From positions 6,331 through 70,330 of the forward strand of contig CAJUED010000016.1 in the NCBI GenBank assembly GCA_910585075.1: a stretch of 64,000 bases of DNA, in the 5' to 3' direction. Made by a program: the position numbers and the translations under genes. Positions 53,194 through 61,853 of the stretch are shown here, in pieces (position 1 is the stretch's first letter; each line of letters starts with the position of its first letter). The notes under the pieces were generated by a model, which saw only the letters and a program-made list of their open reading frames with translations, made no database searches and was not told the DNA's origin. Origin of the DNA: an uncultured Lachnospiraceae bacterium. GTDB lineage: Bacteria > Bacillota > Clostridia > Lachnospirales > Lachnospiraceae.

Positions 53194-54318
53194 TTATTGA
53201 CCTTTCAGCCAGTCCAGCATCATCCTCGCCTGATGGCGGTATATCCTGTTTTCATGATAAATGTCCTGGTAAATCAAATCTCCCTGTCCGTTCATTTCAA
53301 TGATTCTTGGATGCAGGCTGCCCTTTTCCAGTAAAATGTCAATCCCCGCACTCCTCAGCCCCGGAAAACACTCCATTGCCTGCTGGCAAACGGCGGTCAC
53401 AGAATGAATTACGGACTCGGAAAGCTGCAATTCCTCTATCCTCAGGGGATGGTTGTTTAAATGCAGATTAGTTATAGGGCCTTTGGAGAGCCTTGCCAGT
53501 AAGAAATCCATTTTTCCATCCTGCATCACCGCCCGCAGATCGTAAGAAAAGCCCTGATATTCCGCCTTTGCATACCACCGCTCCAAAATACAGTCAAGCT
53601 TTAAAATCTCGTCAAGCAGTGGAAAAATATCCTCCCAATTCGAAAACCGCCTTAGCCGTTTGGTATTTACCAGTCCCACCCCCGGACACAGCGCCGCACA
53701 GGTGTAAAGAGCCATCCGCCCTGTGGCAGGCTGATAACGAAAGGCCGACACCCCCGCCGCCCCGGAGCCTTTCAATGGTTTGATGAAAACCTGATGAATG
53801 CCCGTTTCCGCCAGCCTGTAAAGGAGCTGCTCTCCTGCATTTTCTTTTCCGGTTCCATCTATCTGCTCCGTCACCGGAAGTCCCGCTTCCGCCAGCCTTT
53901 TCTTACAGGCATCTTTATCCAAAAGCGCGGCTATAGCCGACGGATGATTCAAAAAAGTTATGTCCCGGGTCTTTTCCATTTGGGCCAGTTCCTTAAGCTC
54001 CCGCTCATAGGCTGCCGTCAGCCTGTTTAATTCGTTCAGCGAACTGCTTTCCCATAAAGGAGGGTCAATCTTTAAAAACACCTTCCCATCCCCCGGAAAA
54101 TCCTGCTGCCGGTTCCGCCAGTCTGCAAATCCAAAAGCACCTGTCTCATTTGCCGCATCATTTTCGGAACCAGGAAAAGGAGAGCATAACAAACTGCCTT
54201 TCCCTCCGTCAGTATCCGGTATTTCAAAAAGGACAGGCAGCCCTTCCTGCACTGCTGCCTGCCTTAAATAATCCGTTCGTTTGGTACCGGGATTTCCCAG
54301 AAGGATTACGCGCCTCAT
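53194..54318 (-). CDS. STM4014-type ATP-grasp-like protein
   Basis: 374 residues. An N-terminal Rossmann-like part (MRRVILLGNPGTKRTDYLRQ) is followed by ATP-grasp features: NHPSAIAALLDKDACKKRLAEAGLPV, FIKPLKGSGAAGVSAF, DLRAVMQDGKMDFLLARLSKG, and GIDILLEKGS..IIEMNGQGDLIYQDIY with the metal-binding Glu/Asn. ATP-grasp enzymes join an acid to an amine or thiol. Its ATG overlaps the stop of the STM4015-type gene by four bases (ATGA). Second gene of the operon. Confidence 0.85.
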   Translation of the reverse strand: MRRVILLGNPGTKRTDYLRQAAVQEGLPVLFEIPDTDGGKGSLLCSPFPGSENDAANETGAFGFADWRNRQQDFPGDGKVFLKIDPPLWESSSLNELNRLTAAYERELKELAQMEKTRDITFLNHPSAIAALLDKDACKKRLAEAGLPVTEQIDGTGKENAGEQLLYRLAETGIHQVFIKPLKGSGAAGVSAFRYQPATGRMALYTCAALCPGVGLVNTKRLRRFSNWEDIFPLLDEILKLDCILERWYAKAEYQGFSYDLRAVMQDGKMDFLLARLSKGPITNLHLNNHPLRIEELQLSESVIHSVTAVCQQAMECFPGLRSAGIDILLEKGSLHPRIIEMNGQGDLIYQDIYHENRIYRHQARMMLDWLKGQ

Positions 54319-55196
54319 TCTGTGAGCATGGCGTATCTGTAAATTTCGCCATCATACGCATCCTCTTTGTTCCCCTCGGAAACATCCACTTCTATTGGAA
54401 GACTCTCAAGCTTTCCTGCCATTTCATCTGACAAATAATGGTAATGCACATCCAGTTTCTTTATATTGGGCCATGTGGGTATCTTTTCTAAAAGAAGCGC
54501 TCCCCCTTTATCGGTCAGTGTTCCCAGGGATAAGTCCAGAACGCTTATTTGTCCCATATATTTGCTTCCAAGCACAATTCCGGTAAGCTCATCCTGCATC
54601 TCACTGTCCACAATCCCCAGATACTCGAGACCAGGAAAATCTGATTTCTCCAGAAGCTCTTTTACGGTATCCTCGTTTCCGTCAAAGCCATAATCTTCAA
54701 TCCCAATATAGAGCAGTAATTTCTTTAAATTGGGAAGCTTTGCATTCTCTATGGATTTCATCACCGATTTAGGCAGTCCGCCGCATATGATCGTCAATGA
54801 CTCAAGTCCCTCATGACAGATTTCTCCCAGCGCAAGGTCGGTGCTGCCCTTGATCGTCAGTTCCTTAAGCCCGGGCAGAGCCGCCCACAATCTGCTGTAA
54901 TCTCCCTGCATAATCCAGGACACTTCACATTCCTCAAAATCCATATCCCCCAAAAACAGCTTTTCAATATGGGAAAACTTGTCAGCATTTGCCACGATTC
55001 CATCAATGACCTCCTGGCAGCTCTCCTCCCAGGGATTTCCCCAGCATCCGATTGACAGCTCGTTTAAACCGTCAAATTCCTCATCCCCGAGGATATCCCC
55101 CACAACATCCTTTGGACCTTTCCCCTGCTCCTCATACTGCTCGTAACTGTAAGCATAAGTTTTTGCCTTCACATTCCGCCGTCTTTTTTCGCTCAC
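54315..55196 (-). CDS. STM4015-type leucine-rich-repeat-like protein
   Basis: 293 residues. Successive LRR-like units are seen: LNELSIGCWGNPW, IEKLFLGDMDFEEC, LKELTIKGS, LESLTIICGGL, LKKLLLYIGIEDYG, LEYLGIVDSEM, ISVLDLSLGTL and IKKLDVHYHYL, spaced about 25-30 residues apart. Such a solenoid would recruit proteins. Start is GTG at 55196, with GGGGG upstream. First gene of the operon, coupled to the STM4014-type gene. The family is known only by its genomic association with the STM4011-4014 proteins. Confidence 0.85.
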   Translation of the reverse strand: MSEKRRRNVKAKTYAYSYEQYEEQGKGPKDVVGDILGDEEFDGLNELSIGCWGNPWEESCQEVIDGIVANADKFSHIEKLFLGDMDFEECEVSWIMQGDYSRLWAALPGLKELTIKGSTDLALGEICHEGLESLTIICGGLPKSVMKSIENAKLPNLKKLLLYIGIEDYGFDGNEDTVKELLEKSDFPGLEYLGIVDSEMQDELTGIVLGSKYMGQISVLDLSLGTLTDKGGALLLEKIPTWPNIKKLDVHYHYLSDEMAGKLESLPIEVDVSEGNKEDAYDGEIYRYAMLTE

Positions 55197-55281
55197 AACT
55201 ATAACCCCCTTTTCATCAAAATATAACCTTTATCGTGGTGTATCTTTTATGAATATATTATACTTCCCGTGGGATATATCG

Positions 55282-55827
55282 TCAACAACTCCGCCAATTC
55301 CGGCCGGTTTTCTTTGGGACAAAAAATGTTTCCCTGTATCCTTTTTCCAATTTTAAAAGGGCGGTCTTTTTGTCTATGCCCCCTGCATATCCTGTAAGAC
55401 TTCCATTTCCGCCCACCACTCTGTGGCAGGGTACGATAACGGATATCGGATTGTGGGCCACCGCGCCGCCAACTGCCTGAGCTGACATTCCAAAAAGCCC
55501 TCTTTTCTCCGCAATCTGCTTTGCAATAGCTCCATAGGTGGTTGTATGCCCGTAAGGAATTTGAGAAAGGATTTCCCACACCTCATTTTGAAATGCGCTT
55601 CCCGTAAAATGGATGGGCACCTTAAAATCCGGCTCATTTCCCGAAAAATATATGTCCAGCCACTTCCTGGTCAGTTCAAATACAGGCAATTCCTTTTCCT
55701 CATTTTCTTTATCAAGACAGAGCCCAAAGTATTTCTGCCCCTTAAACCATAACCCTGTAAGGCCGATTTCGTCTGCTGCCAGCACAATACCCCCAAGGGG
55801 AGATTCATATTTACTCGTATATTGCAT
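55282..55827 (-). CDS. ogt: Methylated-DNA--protein-cysteine methyltransferase
   Basis: Removes O6-alkyl groups from guanine in DNA by suicide transfer. About 181 residues. N-terminal domain followed by the DNA-binding/catalytic domain with VWEILSQIPYGHTTTYGAIA and the active site PCHRVVGGNGSLTGYAGG. The start at 55827 follows GGGGTAAAT; several upstream ATGs exist (to 55905). Single-gene unit. Confidence 0.94.
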   Translation of the reverse strand: MQYTSKYESPLGGIVLAADEIGLTGLWFKGQKYFGLCLDKENEEKELPVFELTRKWLDIYFSGNEPDFKVPIHFTGSAFQNEVWEILSQIPYGHTTTYGAIAKQIAEKRGLFGMSAQAVGGAVAHNPISVIVPCHRVVGGNGSLTGYAGGIDKKTALLKLEKGYRETFFVPKKTGRNWRSC

Positions 55828-55939
55828 ATTTACCCCGTTTCTACTCTGATTCCTGCGCATATTTTCACAATTGGACATATACGTAGATTTTAAATTATTT
55901 TTCACATATTGGGCAATTGTCTGTGCTCCCCGTCAGCGC

Positions 55940-57304
55940 TTAATGGTTTAAATATTCGCTTCTCACATCCTCAGGCACCATACTGCCTCCTGTAGCCCAC
56001 ACAATATGGGCCGCGTTTTCCATTTTATCGGCCAAATGCCTTTCCCGAAGATACCGCAGTGTTTCCTCCTTTTGCCCCAGAAAAGCAGCTCCCTGAAATC
56101 CGGCGCATGCGCTTGGCTCTAAAAAAATCTTTTCCGTATTCATAAGCATTTTCATATATTCATACAAATGTTCATCCTGTACTGTAAATGCACCGCTTAA
56201 CAGAGGTCTCATTACTTTTCCCACAAAACTTGAGGGCCTTGGCACAGCCAGACCGTCCGCCTGTGTCAGGCCGCTCAGCCCGATATCCTGAACGGAAATA
56301 CCATCATTTAATCCCGTCACCATTCCCAGCATCATGCAGGGCGCCTGTGTTGGTTCCACAAAAAAGCAATGTACATTATCTTTATAAATCTGTTTCAGCC
56401 CAAAGCTGATTCCCCCCGGAGCGCCTCCGATACCACAGGGAATATACACAAACAGAGGATGCGCATCATCCACCCTGATTCCAAGCCGGTCTATCTGCCT
56501 TTGCAGCCGTTTTGCCGCAACAGAATATCCAAGAAACAGGTCTTTGGAATTTTCATCATCCACAAAATAACTTTCAGGGTTTTGGTCAGACAGTTCCCGT
56601 CCTTTTTTTACTGCCTCTACATAATCCGTCTCATATTCCAACACCTGTACATGATGGGATCTCAAAAGATCTTTTTTCCATTTTTTCGCATCGGAGGACA
56701 TATGTACAATTACCTGATAACCGATTGCGGCGCTCATGATGCCGATGCTCATCCCCAAATTTCCTGTTGACCCCACCTGTATCGTATACCGGCTGAAAAA
56801 TTTCCGCATTTCTTCGGAAGCCAATTTTTCATAGCTTTCCCCTTCTTTCAGCAGACCATGAGCAAGCGCAAGTGATTCCGTATGCTTTAGCACCTCATAT
56901 ATTCCGCCCCTTGCCTTGACGGAACCGGCGATTGCCAAATGGCTGTCCTTTTTTAAAAGCAGACCGCCCTGAAGAATATCCCCATATTTCTGATTGAGCG
57001 TCCTGCCCATAGAAGGAATAAATTCCAGCTCGGATTCAATCAATCCGTTCTGCGGTCCTGTCTCCGGAAAACATTTCATAATAAAGGGCGCAAAGCGCAA
57101 AAGTCTTTGCTCTGCATCTTCAATATCCTTGATTGTCAGTCCGCAATTTTCCACATCAGCCCTGAACTCAGTCAGACCAGGATTTATCCATACTACTTCC
57201 TTCTCTTTTTGCATCTCCCTGATAATCGGAAACTTCTCCATGCAAGGGGCAAGACCGGCCACACTCGGCTGGGAGGCCTGCAGGCAATGCTCCAATTCTT
57301 TCAT
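55940..57304 (-). CDS. dsdA: D-serine ammonia-lyase
   Basis: PLP enzyme converting D-serine to pyruvate and ammonia. About 454 residues, normal for DsdA. The PLP-binding lysine is in LAIAGSVKARGGIYEVL; PHOSPHATE-loop glycine motif CGIGGAPGGISFGL and STGNLGMSIGIMSA follow the DsdA pattern. The ATG at 57304 has AAAAGGAG upstream. No DsdC/DsdX is adjacent. Single-gene unit. Confidence 0.92.
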   Translation of the reverse strand: MKELEHCLQASQPSVAGLAPCMEKFPIIREMQKEKEVVWINPGLTEFRADVENCGLTIKDIEDAEQRLLRFAPFIMKCFPETGPQNGLIESELEFIPSMGRTLNQKYGDILQGGLLLKKDSHLAIAGSVKARGGIYEVLKHTESLALAHGLLKEGESYEKLASEEMRKFFSRYTIQVGSTGNLGMSIGIMSAAIGYQVIVHMSSDAKKWKKDLLRSHHVQVLEYETDYVEAVKKGRELSDQNPESYFVDDENSKDLFLGYSVAAKRLQRQIDRLGIRVDDAHPLFVYIPCGIGGAPGGISFGLKQIYKDNVHCFFVEPTQAPCMMLGMVTGLNDGISVQDIGLSGLTQADGLAVPRPSSFVGKVMRPLLSGAFTVQDEHLYEYMKMLMNTEKIFLEPSACAGFQGAAFLGQKEETLRYLRERHLADKMENAAHIVWATGGSMVPEDVRSEYLNH

Positions 57305-57456
57305 TGTCAGCTCCTTTTCCGGGGTACTTTTGATATACATAAGCTCAACTTTTTCCCTTTTTTATTTTGATTATGACATTATAGCAGGCAAAACGCAATA
57401 ACTGACCGATTGATTAGGAACCGTAAATAAAGAAGGAATTACTTTTCAAGAGAAAA

Positions 57457-58812
57457 TTACCGTTCAAAGGAATGCACCCAATCCGTCTTCAGCAAAAACA
57501 CTGCAAATATCACCGTCGTCACAGACCATGTAATAGGGTATGCACATGAAATCATCCGAAATTCCGGCACAATCCTAAGTGCAATGGTTACATAAACAAT
57601 ACGTATCACGCACCAGGAAAACAGCATTCCTACCATCGGCACAATTGCTTTTCCGGAGCCCCTGATCACCCCCGCCGCACAGTGGGAAAATGACAGCAGA
57701 CAGAAAAACAAAGCCACCGTTCTCGCGTGGATTCTGCCAAATGCAATTGCCTGGGGTGTACTGACAAATATTCTAAGCAGAGGCGAAACTCCAAAAAATA
57801 TCACAAAACCAATCAGCTCTGCAATCACAACCCCTGAGGCTATGCCAAAGGCAGCCCCCTTCTTGGCCCTGTCATATTTCTTTGCCCCAAGGTTCTGGCT
57901 GATAAAGGTAGGCAATGCCATGGACATACTCATAATCGGCAGGAATACCAGCCCCTCAATACGGGAATATGCCCCCACGCCGGACATTGCAAATTCTCCA
58001 AAGGAGTTGATATTGGACTGAATAACAATGTTTCCAATACTGATAACCGAATTTTGAATTCCGGTGGGAATGCCCTGATAAATCACTTCCATAATAATGC
58101 CCCGGTGAATCCGCAGCTTTTTAAAATCCAGCTTTGCCCTGTCCTTCCCCTTGCACATTCTGAACACGCAGAGGGCTACGCTGATTCCCTGTGAAAGAAC
58201 CGTTGCGATTGCTGCGCCGGTCACACCGGTATGGAAGCCTGCCACAAAAATCATATCCAAAATCATATTGATAATGGAGGAAAGCATCAGGTAATACAGC
58301 GGATGTTTGCTGTCCCCCACCGCCTGCATGATAGACATACAGATATTATACATGATCACCGTGGAAACTCCGCCGAAGTATACCCGGAAATAGGCTAAGG
58401 ACTGAGGAAGTACATTATCCGGCGTCCCCATCCACCTTAAGATGGTAGGTACCAGAAGAACTCCCACTAAAGTTGAGACCACCGAGGCCAGGATTCCAAA
58501 CAGAAAATTTGTGTGAATGGCATTCTCCACATTTTTGTCATCCTTTGCCCCAAAATACCGTGAAATCACCACACCGCCGCCAACTCCAATGCCGTTAAAA
58601 AATCCCACGATCAAAAAAATCAGGTTCCCGGCGCTGCTGACCGCCGCAAAAGACGCATTGTCCGCATAATTCCCAATAACCCAGGCATCCACCATATTAT
58701 ACAGCTGCTGCAGGAGTTGCCCCCAGAAAATCGGTATGGCAAAGCCTAAAATCCCCTTGGCAACAGAGCCTTCCAAAAGGTTAGCCGCATTTTTTTCCTC
58801 CACTGTTTTCAA
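57457..58812 (-). CDS. MATE-family efflux transporter
   Basis: About 451 residues with twelve predicted membrane helices in two six-helix halves. LLQQLYNMVDAWVIGNYA and GFFNGIGVGGGVVISRYFGAK identify the MATE family (DinF/NorM-like). Cation-coupled export of drugs or metabolites; substrate unknown. The start is set at a TTG (58812) eight bases after GGAGG; a second TTG at 58836 is possible. A terminator hairpin immediately upstream separates it from the GH3 gene. Confidence 0.9.
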   Translation of the reverse strand: MKTVEEKNAANLLEGSVAKGILGFAIPIFWGQLLQQLYNMVDAWVIGNYADNASFAAVSSAGNLIFLIVGFFNGIGVGGGVVISRYFGAKDDKNVENAIHTNFLFGILASVVSTLVGVLLVPTILRWMGTPDNVLPQSLAYFRVYFGGVSTVIMYNICMSIMQAVGDSKHPLYYLMLSSIINMILDMIFVAGFHTGVTGAAIATVLSQGISVALCVFRMCKGKDRAKLDFKKLRIHRGIIMEVIYQGIPTGIQNSVISIGNIVIQSNINSFGEFAMSGVGAYSRIEGLVFLPIMSMSMALPTFISQNLGAKKYDRAKKGAAFGIASGVVIAELIGFVIFFGVSPLLRIFVSTPQAIAFGRIHARTVALFFCLLSFSHCAAGVIRGSGKAIVPMVGMLFSWCVIRIVYVTIALRIVPEFRMISCAYPITWSVTTVIFAVFLLKTDWVHSFER

Positions 58813-58840
58813 CTCACTTTCCTCCGAAAAATTCAAAAAA

Positions 58841-58871
58841 TTCCCCGGGAAAGCCTAAACTTTCCCGGGAA
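58841..58871 (-). terminator. Terminator of the GH3 transcript
   Basis: TTCCC(C)GGGAAAG and CTTTCCCGGGAA make a strong stem, followed on the minus strand by AATTTTTTG. It ends the transcript that includes the hairpin array and insulates the MATE gene. Confidence 0.75.
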
Positions 58872-58887
58872 GTCATTCATGTATATC

Positions 58888-59114
58888 ATTGCAACATAAG
58901 GGCAAAGCCCGTTGCCGCATAAAGATGTCGCAGACATCTGTCGCATTGCATAAACGCAAAATACGTTGCTTCGCATAAGCTTAAAGTACGTTGGTGCATA
59001 AGTGCTCTGCGCGGTGTTTCACATAAGCACGAAGGGCGCTGGTGCATAAACGCTCTGCTCGTTGGCACATAAGGATACCATAGGCATCCGTTGGTGCATA
59101 AGCACGAAGTGCGT
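58888..59114 (-). repeat. Tandem array of nine linker-plus-hairpin units
   Basis: CATAA recurs nine times at intervals of 23, 31, 25, 23, 25, 23, 23 and 29 bases. The common unit on the plus strand is GTTGGTGCATAA plus an 11-base mini-palindrome (GCAC-GAA-GTGC, GGGC-AAA-GCCC) or a 17-base one (AGATGTC-GCA-GACATCT, GGATACC-ATA-GGCATCC). The hairpins differ from each other while keeping a 3-base loop; several have decayed stems. The array begins 6 bases after the GH3 stop and ends before the terminator, so it forms the GH3 mRNA's 3' untranslated region. An 80-codon frame through it is not treated as a gene. Confidence 0.85.
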
Positions 59115-59120
59115 TGCATG

Positions 59121-61673
59121 TTATGCAAGCTTTTGTATCATCCCCAGCACGCGCTTTGCCGCCAGCTGCAGCTCCGCCTTGCTTAAAGCATAAGGATGAG
59201 ATGCATCCGCAAGGGCCTTCATAATATCCGCCTTATCGGAAGGGATACCAGGCATTGTGATATCATTTCCGGCCTTCACATTTCCTGCACAGGATGCGCA
59301 GGGCCATTTCTCTCCCTTAGCTCCCATACCGCCTGTTACCAGCCAGTCTGTCATAACAACCCCTTTGAAGCCCCACTCGTCACGGAGCGTAAAAGTCTGA
59401 ATATCCTTTGTGCTGCATGCATGTTCCCCGTTAATCAGGTTGTAGGAAGTCATGATAAAATGGGGCTGTGATTTCTTGATACAAATCTCAAAACCTTTCA
59501 GATAAATCTCACGCAGCGCTCTTTCTCCCACATTGCTGTTGGAGAAATAACGGTTTGTCTCCTGGTTGTTGCAGGCGTAATGCTTGATGGTGGTTGCGCA
59601 TCCCTCATGGACCTGAACACCGTCCGTGATATCCGCCGCAATGCATCCTGAAAGATGGGGGTCTTCCGAATAATATTCAAAGTTACGTCCGCACAGAGGA
59701 GAACGATAAATATTCATAGCAGGCGCAAGCCATAAATGGGTTCCAAACATTTCCATTTCTTCCCCCACAATATCTCCGCATTTCTTTGCCAGCTCGTCAT
59801 TCCATGACTGTGCTATGCCCGTACCAATGGGGATTGCCACGCAGTACTGATAATTGACAGGCGCTGCTTTTTCCGCTTCGCTGGGCTTAGGCATTTTCTC
59901 CGCCATAGCCTGCATTTCCTCCGGTGTCAGCATATACGGTAAAAAGTCATCCCCAAAACTGGTGGAAAGTGCTTTTGTTGCCCCGTCTACCACTTTATAT
60001 TCAGGAGCCAGACGAAGACCCGCCGGTCCATCCGCCATAACAAGCGCCGGTGTTCCAAGTTCCTCCAGTTTACGGGTAGTCTCTCCCGCTGCGCCGGCTA
60101 CAGCTTTTGACGCATTTCCGATTACTTCCATAACGTCATCTGCTTCTTTATATGCGCCGATACACAGATAAGCAAGCTGTTCGTCCGTAAGACCCGCCAC
60201 GAACTCATCCAATGACTTGGCTCCGCTTAATACTTCCTCCCATTTCACAACCGGTCCTGCAGGAATTTCCTCAGGTACTTCCTGGTATGTGGTTTCCTTT
60301 ACGGCCAGATTGGCCGCCTTAATGTCAAATACCTTCGCCGCTGCCTTTTCATCCGCCTCACCCTCATAAGTAATCGGGTTTTTCTCAGGCTTCAAATCTT
60401 CAAATCCGCTGTCCCCGCAGATATTCTTCACTTTTTCCACTGCTTTGGATTCATCCAGCACAACTGCGCCGGCAATGTGGGTGTTTCTGGAGCTGTTACC
60501 CACACGTATGTAATAAGTGCCTGCCTCCATCACATAGGATGCACATTTTACACAGTAGGACGCCATAGCTTCCGTGTCAAAAGTTACCGTCACTTCCTGG
60601 CTCTCCCCAGGTGCAAGCTCTCCTGTCTTTGCGTAGCCTGCCAGCTCCTGATAAGGCTTGTCCAGTTTTCCTTCCGGAGCGGAATAGTAAACCTGAACAA
60701 CCTCTTTGCCGGGGGCTGAACCTGTGTTTGTAACTGTAGCTGTGACAGATATCTTTGCAGCGTCCGCTGTCATTTCCTTAGGCTCTACCGTAAATGTGGT
60801 GTAACCCATACCATAACCAAAAGGATAAGTGGGCACATAGCCAATGGTATCAAAATAACGATATCCCACATAAATGCCTTCTTTATAATAGGTATCATTG
60901 GGATCCCCAAATCCTTCTGTGGATGCATAATCCTTAATAGGCGCCCATGTCATGGTCAGTTTACCGGAAGGATACGCTTTGCCGAGAAGCACATCTGCAA
61001 GCGCGTCGCCTGTAGCCGAGCCCAGCTGTCCCAGAATCAGCACTGTCTTCACTGTCTCTACGGGCTTCAAATCAATCATACCGCCTACATTTAAAACAAG
61101 TATAAATTTGTCATACTTTTCATTAAGTGCCAGAATGTCACGAATCTCTGTTTCCGTCAGGTTAATATCCCCCGCCGTGGGCGTCCGGTCTGCACCTTCT
61201 CCTGAATTGCGGGCCAGCACATAAACCGCAGTATCCCCTTCTCCGTCAAGAGCAATCTCGTACTCCGGTTCCAGTGGTGTCTTTCCCATAGCATACAGCA
61301 TGAGCTTATCGCCTGTTACTCCGGCTGCATCCGCATCTTTGCGGATTGCTGCGTAAAATGCTTTTTTCGTGTTTTCCCTTACCTGATCATAAGCATCCAG
61401 CCAGCCATCAGTGGTAATCTCAAACCCGGCATTTTTAAGCCCTTCCTCTACTGTCACAAAATGACGTACATTCACATCTCCTGAGCCGGTACCACCCTTG
61501 ATGGTTTTTCTTGCACCACTTCCATACAGAGCAATCTTCCCTGTCCCCTTAAGAGGAAGCGTCCCGTCATTCTTAAGGAGCACCATACATTCCGGCGCCA
61601 GTTCACGGGCCGCTGCAATGTGCTCCCTCTCAAAGTCCTGGACTTCCGGCGCCTCAATTCTGATTTTGTTCAT
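59121..61673 (-). CDS. GH3 beta-glucosidase with swapped domain order
   Basis: Hydrolyses beta-glucosidic bonds in glucans or glycosides. 850 residues. The part that is C-terminal in most GH3 enzymes comes first (CMVLLKNDGTLPL, GSGARKTIKGGTGSGDV), followed by a fibronectin-III-like part (about 340-430), and then the (beta/alpha)8 catalytic domain, with APAMNIYRSPLCGRNFEYYSEDP, IKHYACNNQE and the nucleophile Asp776 in VMTDWLVTGG. This order is known from Ruminococcus and Butyrivibrio glucosidases. No signal peptide. The ATG at 61673 has TGGAGGG upstream. The stop is followed at once by the hairpin array. Confidence 0.92.
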   Translation of the reverse strand: MNKIRIEAPEVQDFEREHIAAARELAPECMVLLKNDGTLPLKGTGKIALYGSGARKTIKGGTGSGDVNVRHFVTVEEGLKNAGFEITTDGWLDAYDQVRENTKKAFYAAIRKDADAAGVTGDKLMLYAMGKTPLEPEYEIALDGEGDTAVYVLARNSGEGADRTPTAGDINLTETEIRDILALNEKYDKFILVLNVGGMIDLKPVETVKTVLILGQLGSATGDALADVLLGKAYPSGKLTMTWAPIKDYASTEGFGDPNDTYYKEGIYVGYRYFDTIGYVPTYPFGYGMGYTTFTVEPKEMTADAAKISVTATVTNTGSAPGKEVVQVYYSAPEGKLDKPYQELAGYAKTGELAPGESQEVTVTFDTEAMASYCVKCASYVMEAGTYYIRVGNSSRNTHIAGAVVLDESKAVEKVKNICGDSGFEDLKPEKNPITYEGEADEKAAAKVFDIKAANLAVKETTYQEVPEEIPAGPVVKWEEVLSGAKSLDEFVAGLTDEQLAYLCIGAYKEADDVMEVIGNASKAVAGAAGETTRKLEELGTPALVMADGPAGLRLAPEYKVVDGATKALSTSFGDDFLPYMLTPEEMQAMAEKMPKPSEAEKAAPVNYQYCVAIPIGTGIAQSWNDELAKKCGDIVGEEMEMFGTHLWLAPAMNIYRSPLCGRNFEYYSEDPHLSGCIAADITDGVQVHEGCATTIKHYACNNQETNRYFSNSNVGERALREIYLKGFEICIKKSQPHFIMTSYNLINGEHACSTKDIQTFTLRDEWGFKGVVMTDWLVTGGMGAKGEKWPCASCAGNVKAGNDITMPGIPSDKADIMKALADASHPYALSKAELQLAAKRVLGMIQKLA

Positions 61674-61853
61674 ACTTAACCCTCCATTCCTGCCCAGACC
61701 TCGAATTTGGAGCCGGGCATATTTTTGCCTGTAAAAAACAGCCCCCATAGCTGTTTTCACGGCAACATTCCTGTTTTTTTATCATTTTAATTTAATGATA
61801 ACATTTTATTGTGGAATTTGCTATCAATTATACTGTTTAATTATAAAATATTT

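Noticed and set aside
58888..59114. CRISPR array
   Set aside because: Linkers are only 12 bases and imperfect, the variable parts are self-complementary and 11-17 bases long, and no cas genes are present.
58886..59128. An 80-codon minus-strand frame through the hairpin array
   Set aside because: Its sequence is dictated by the tandem repeat; no ribosome site, biased composition and a start inside the GH3 stop region.
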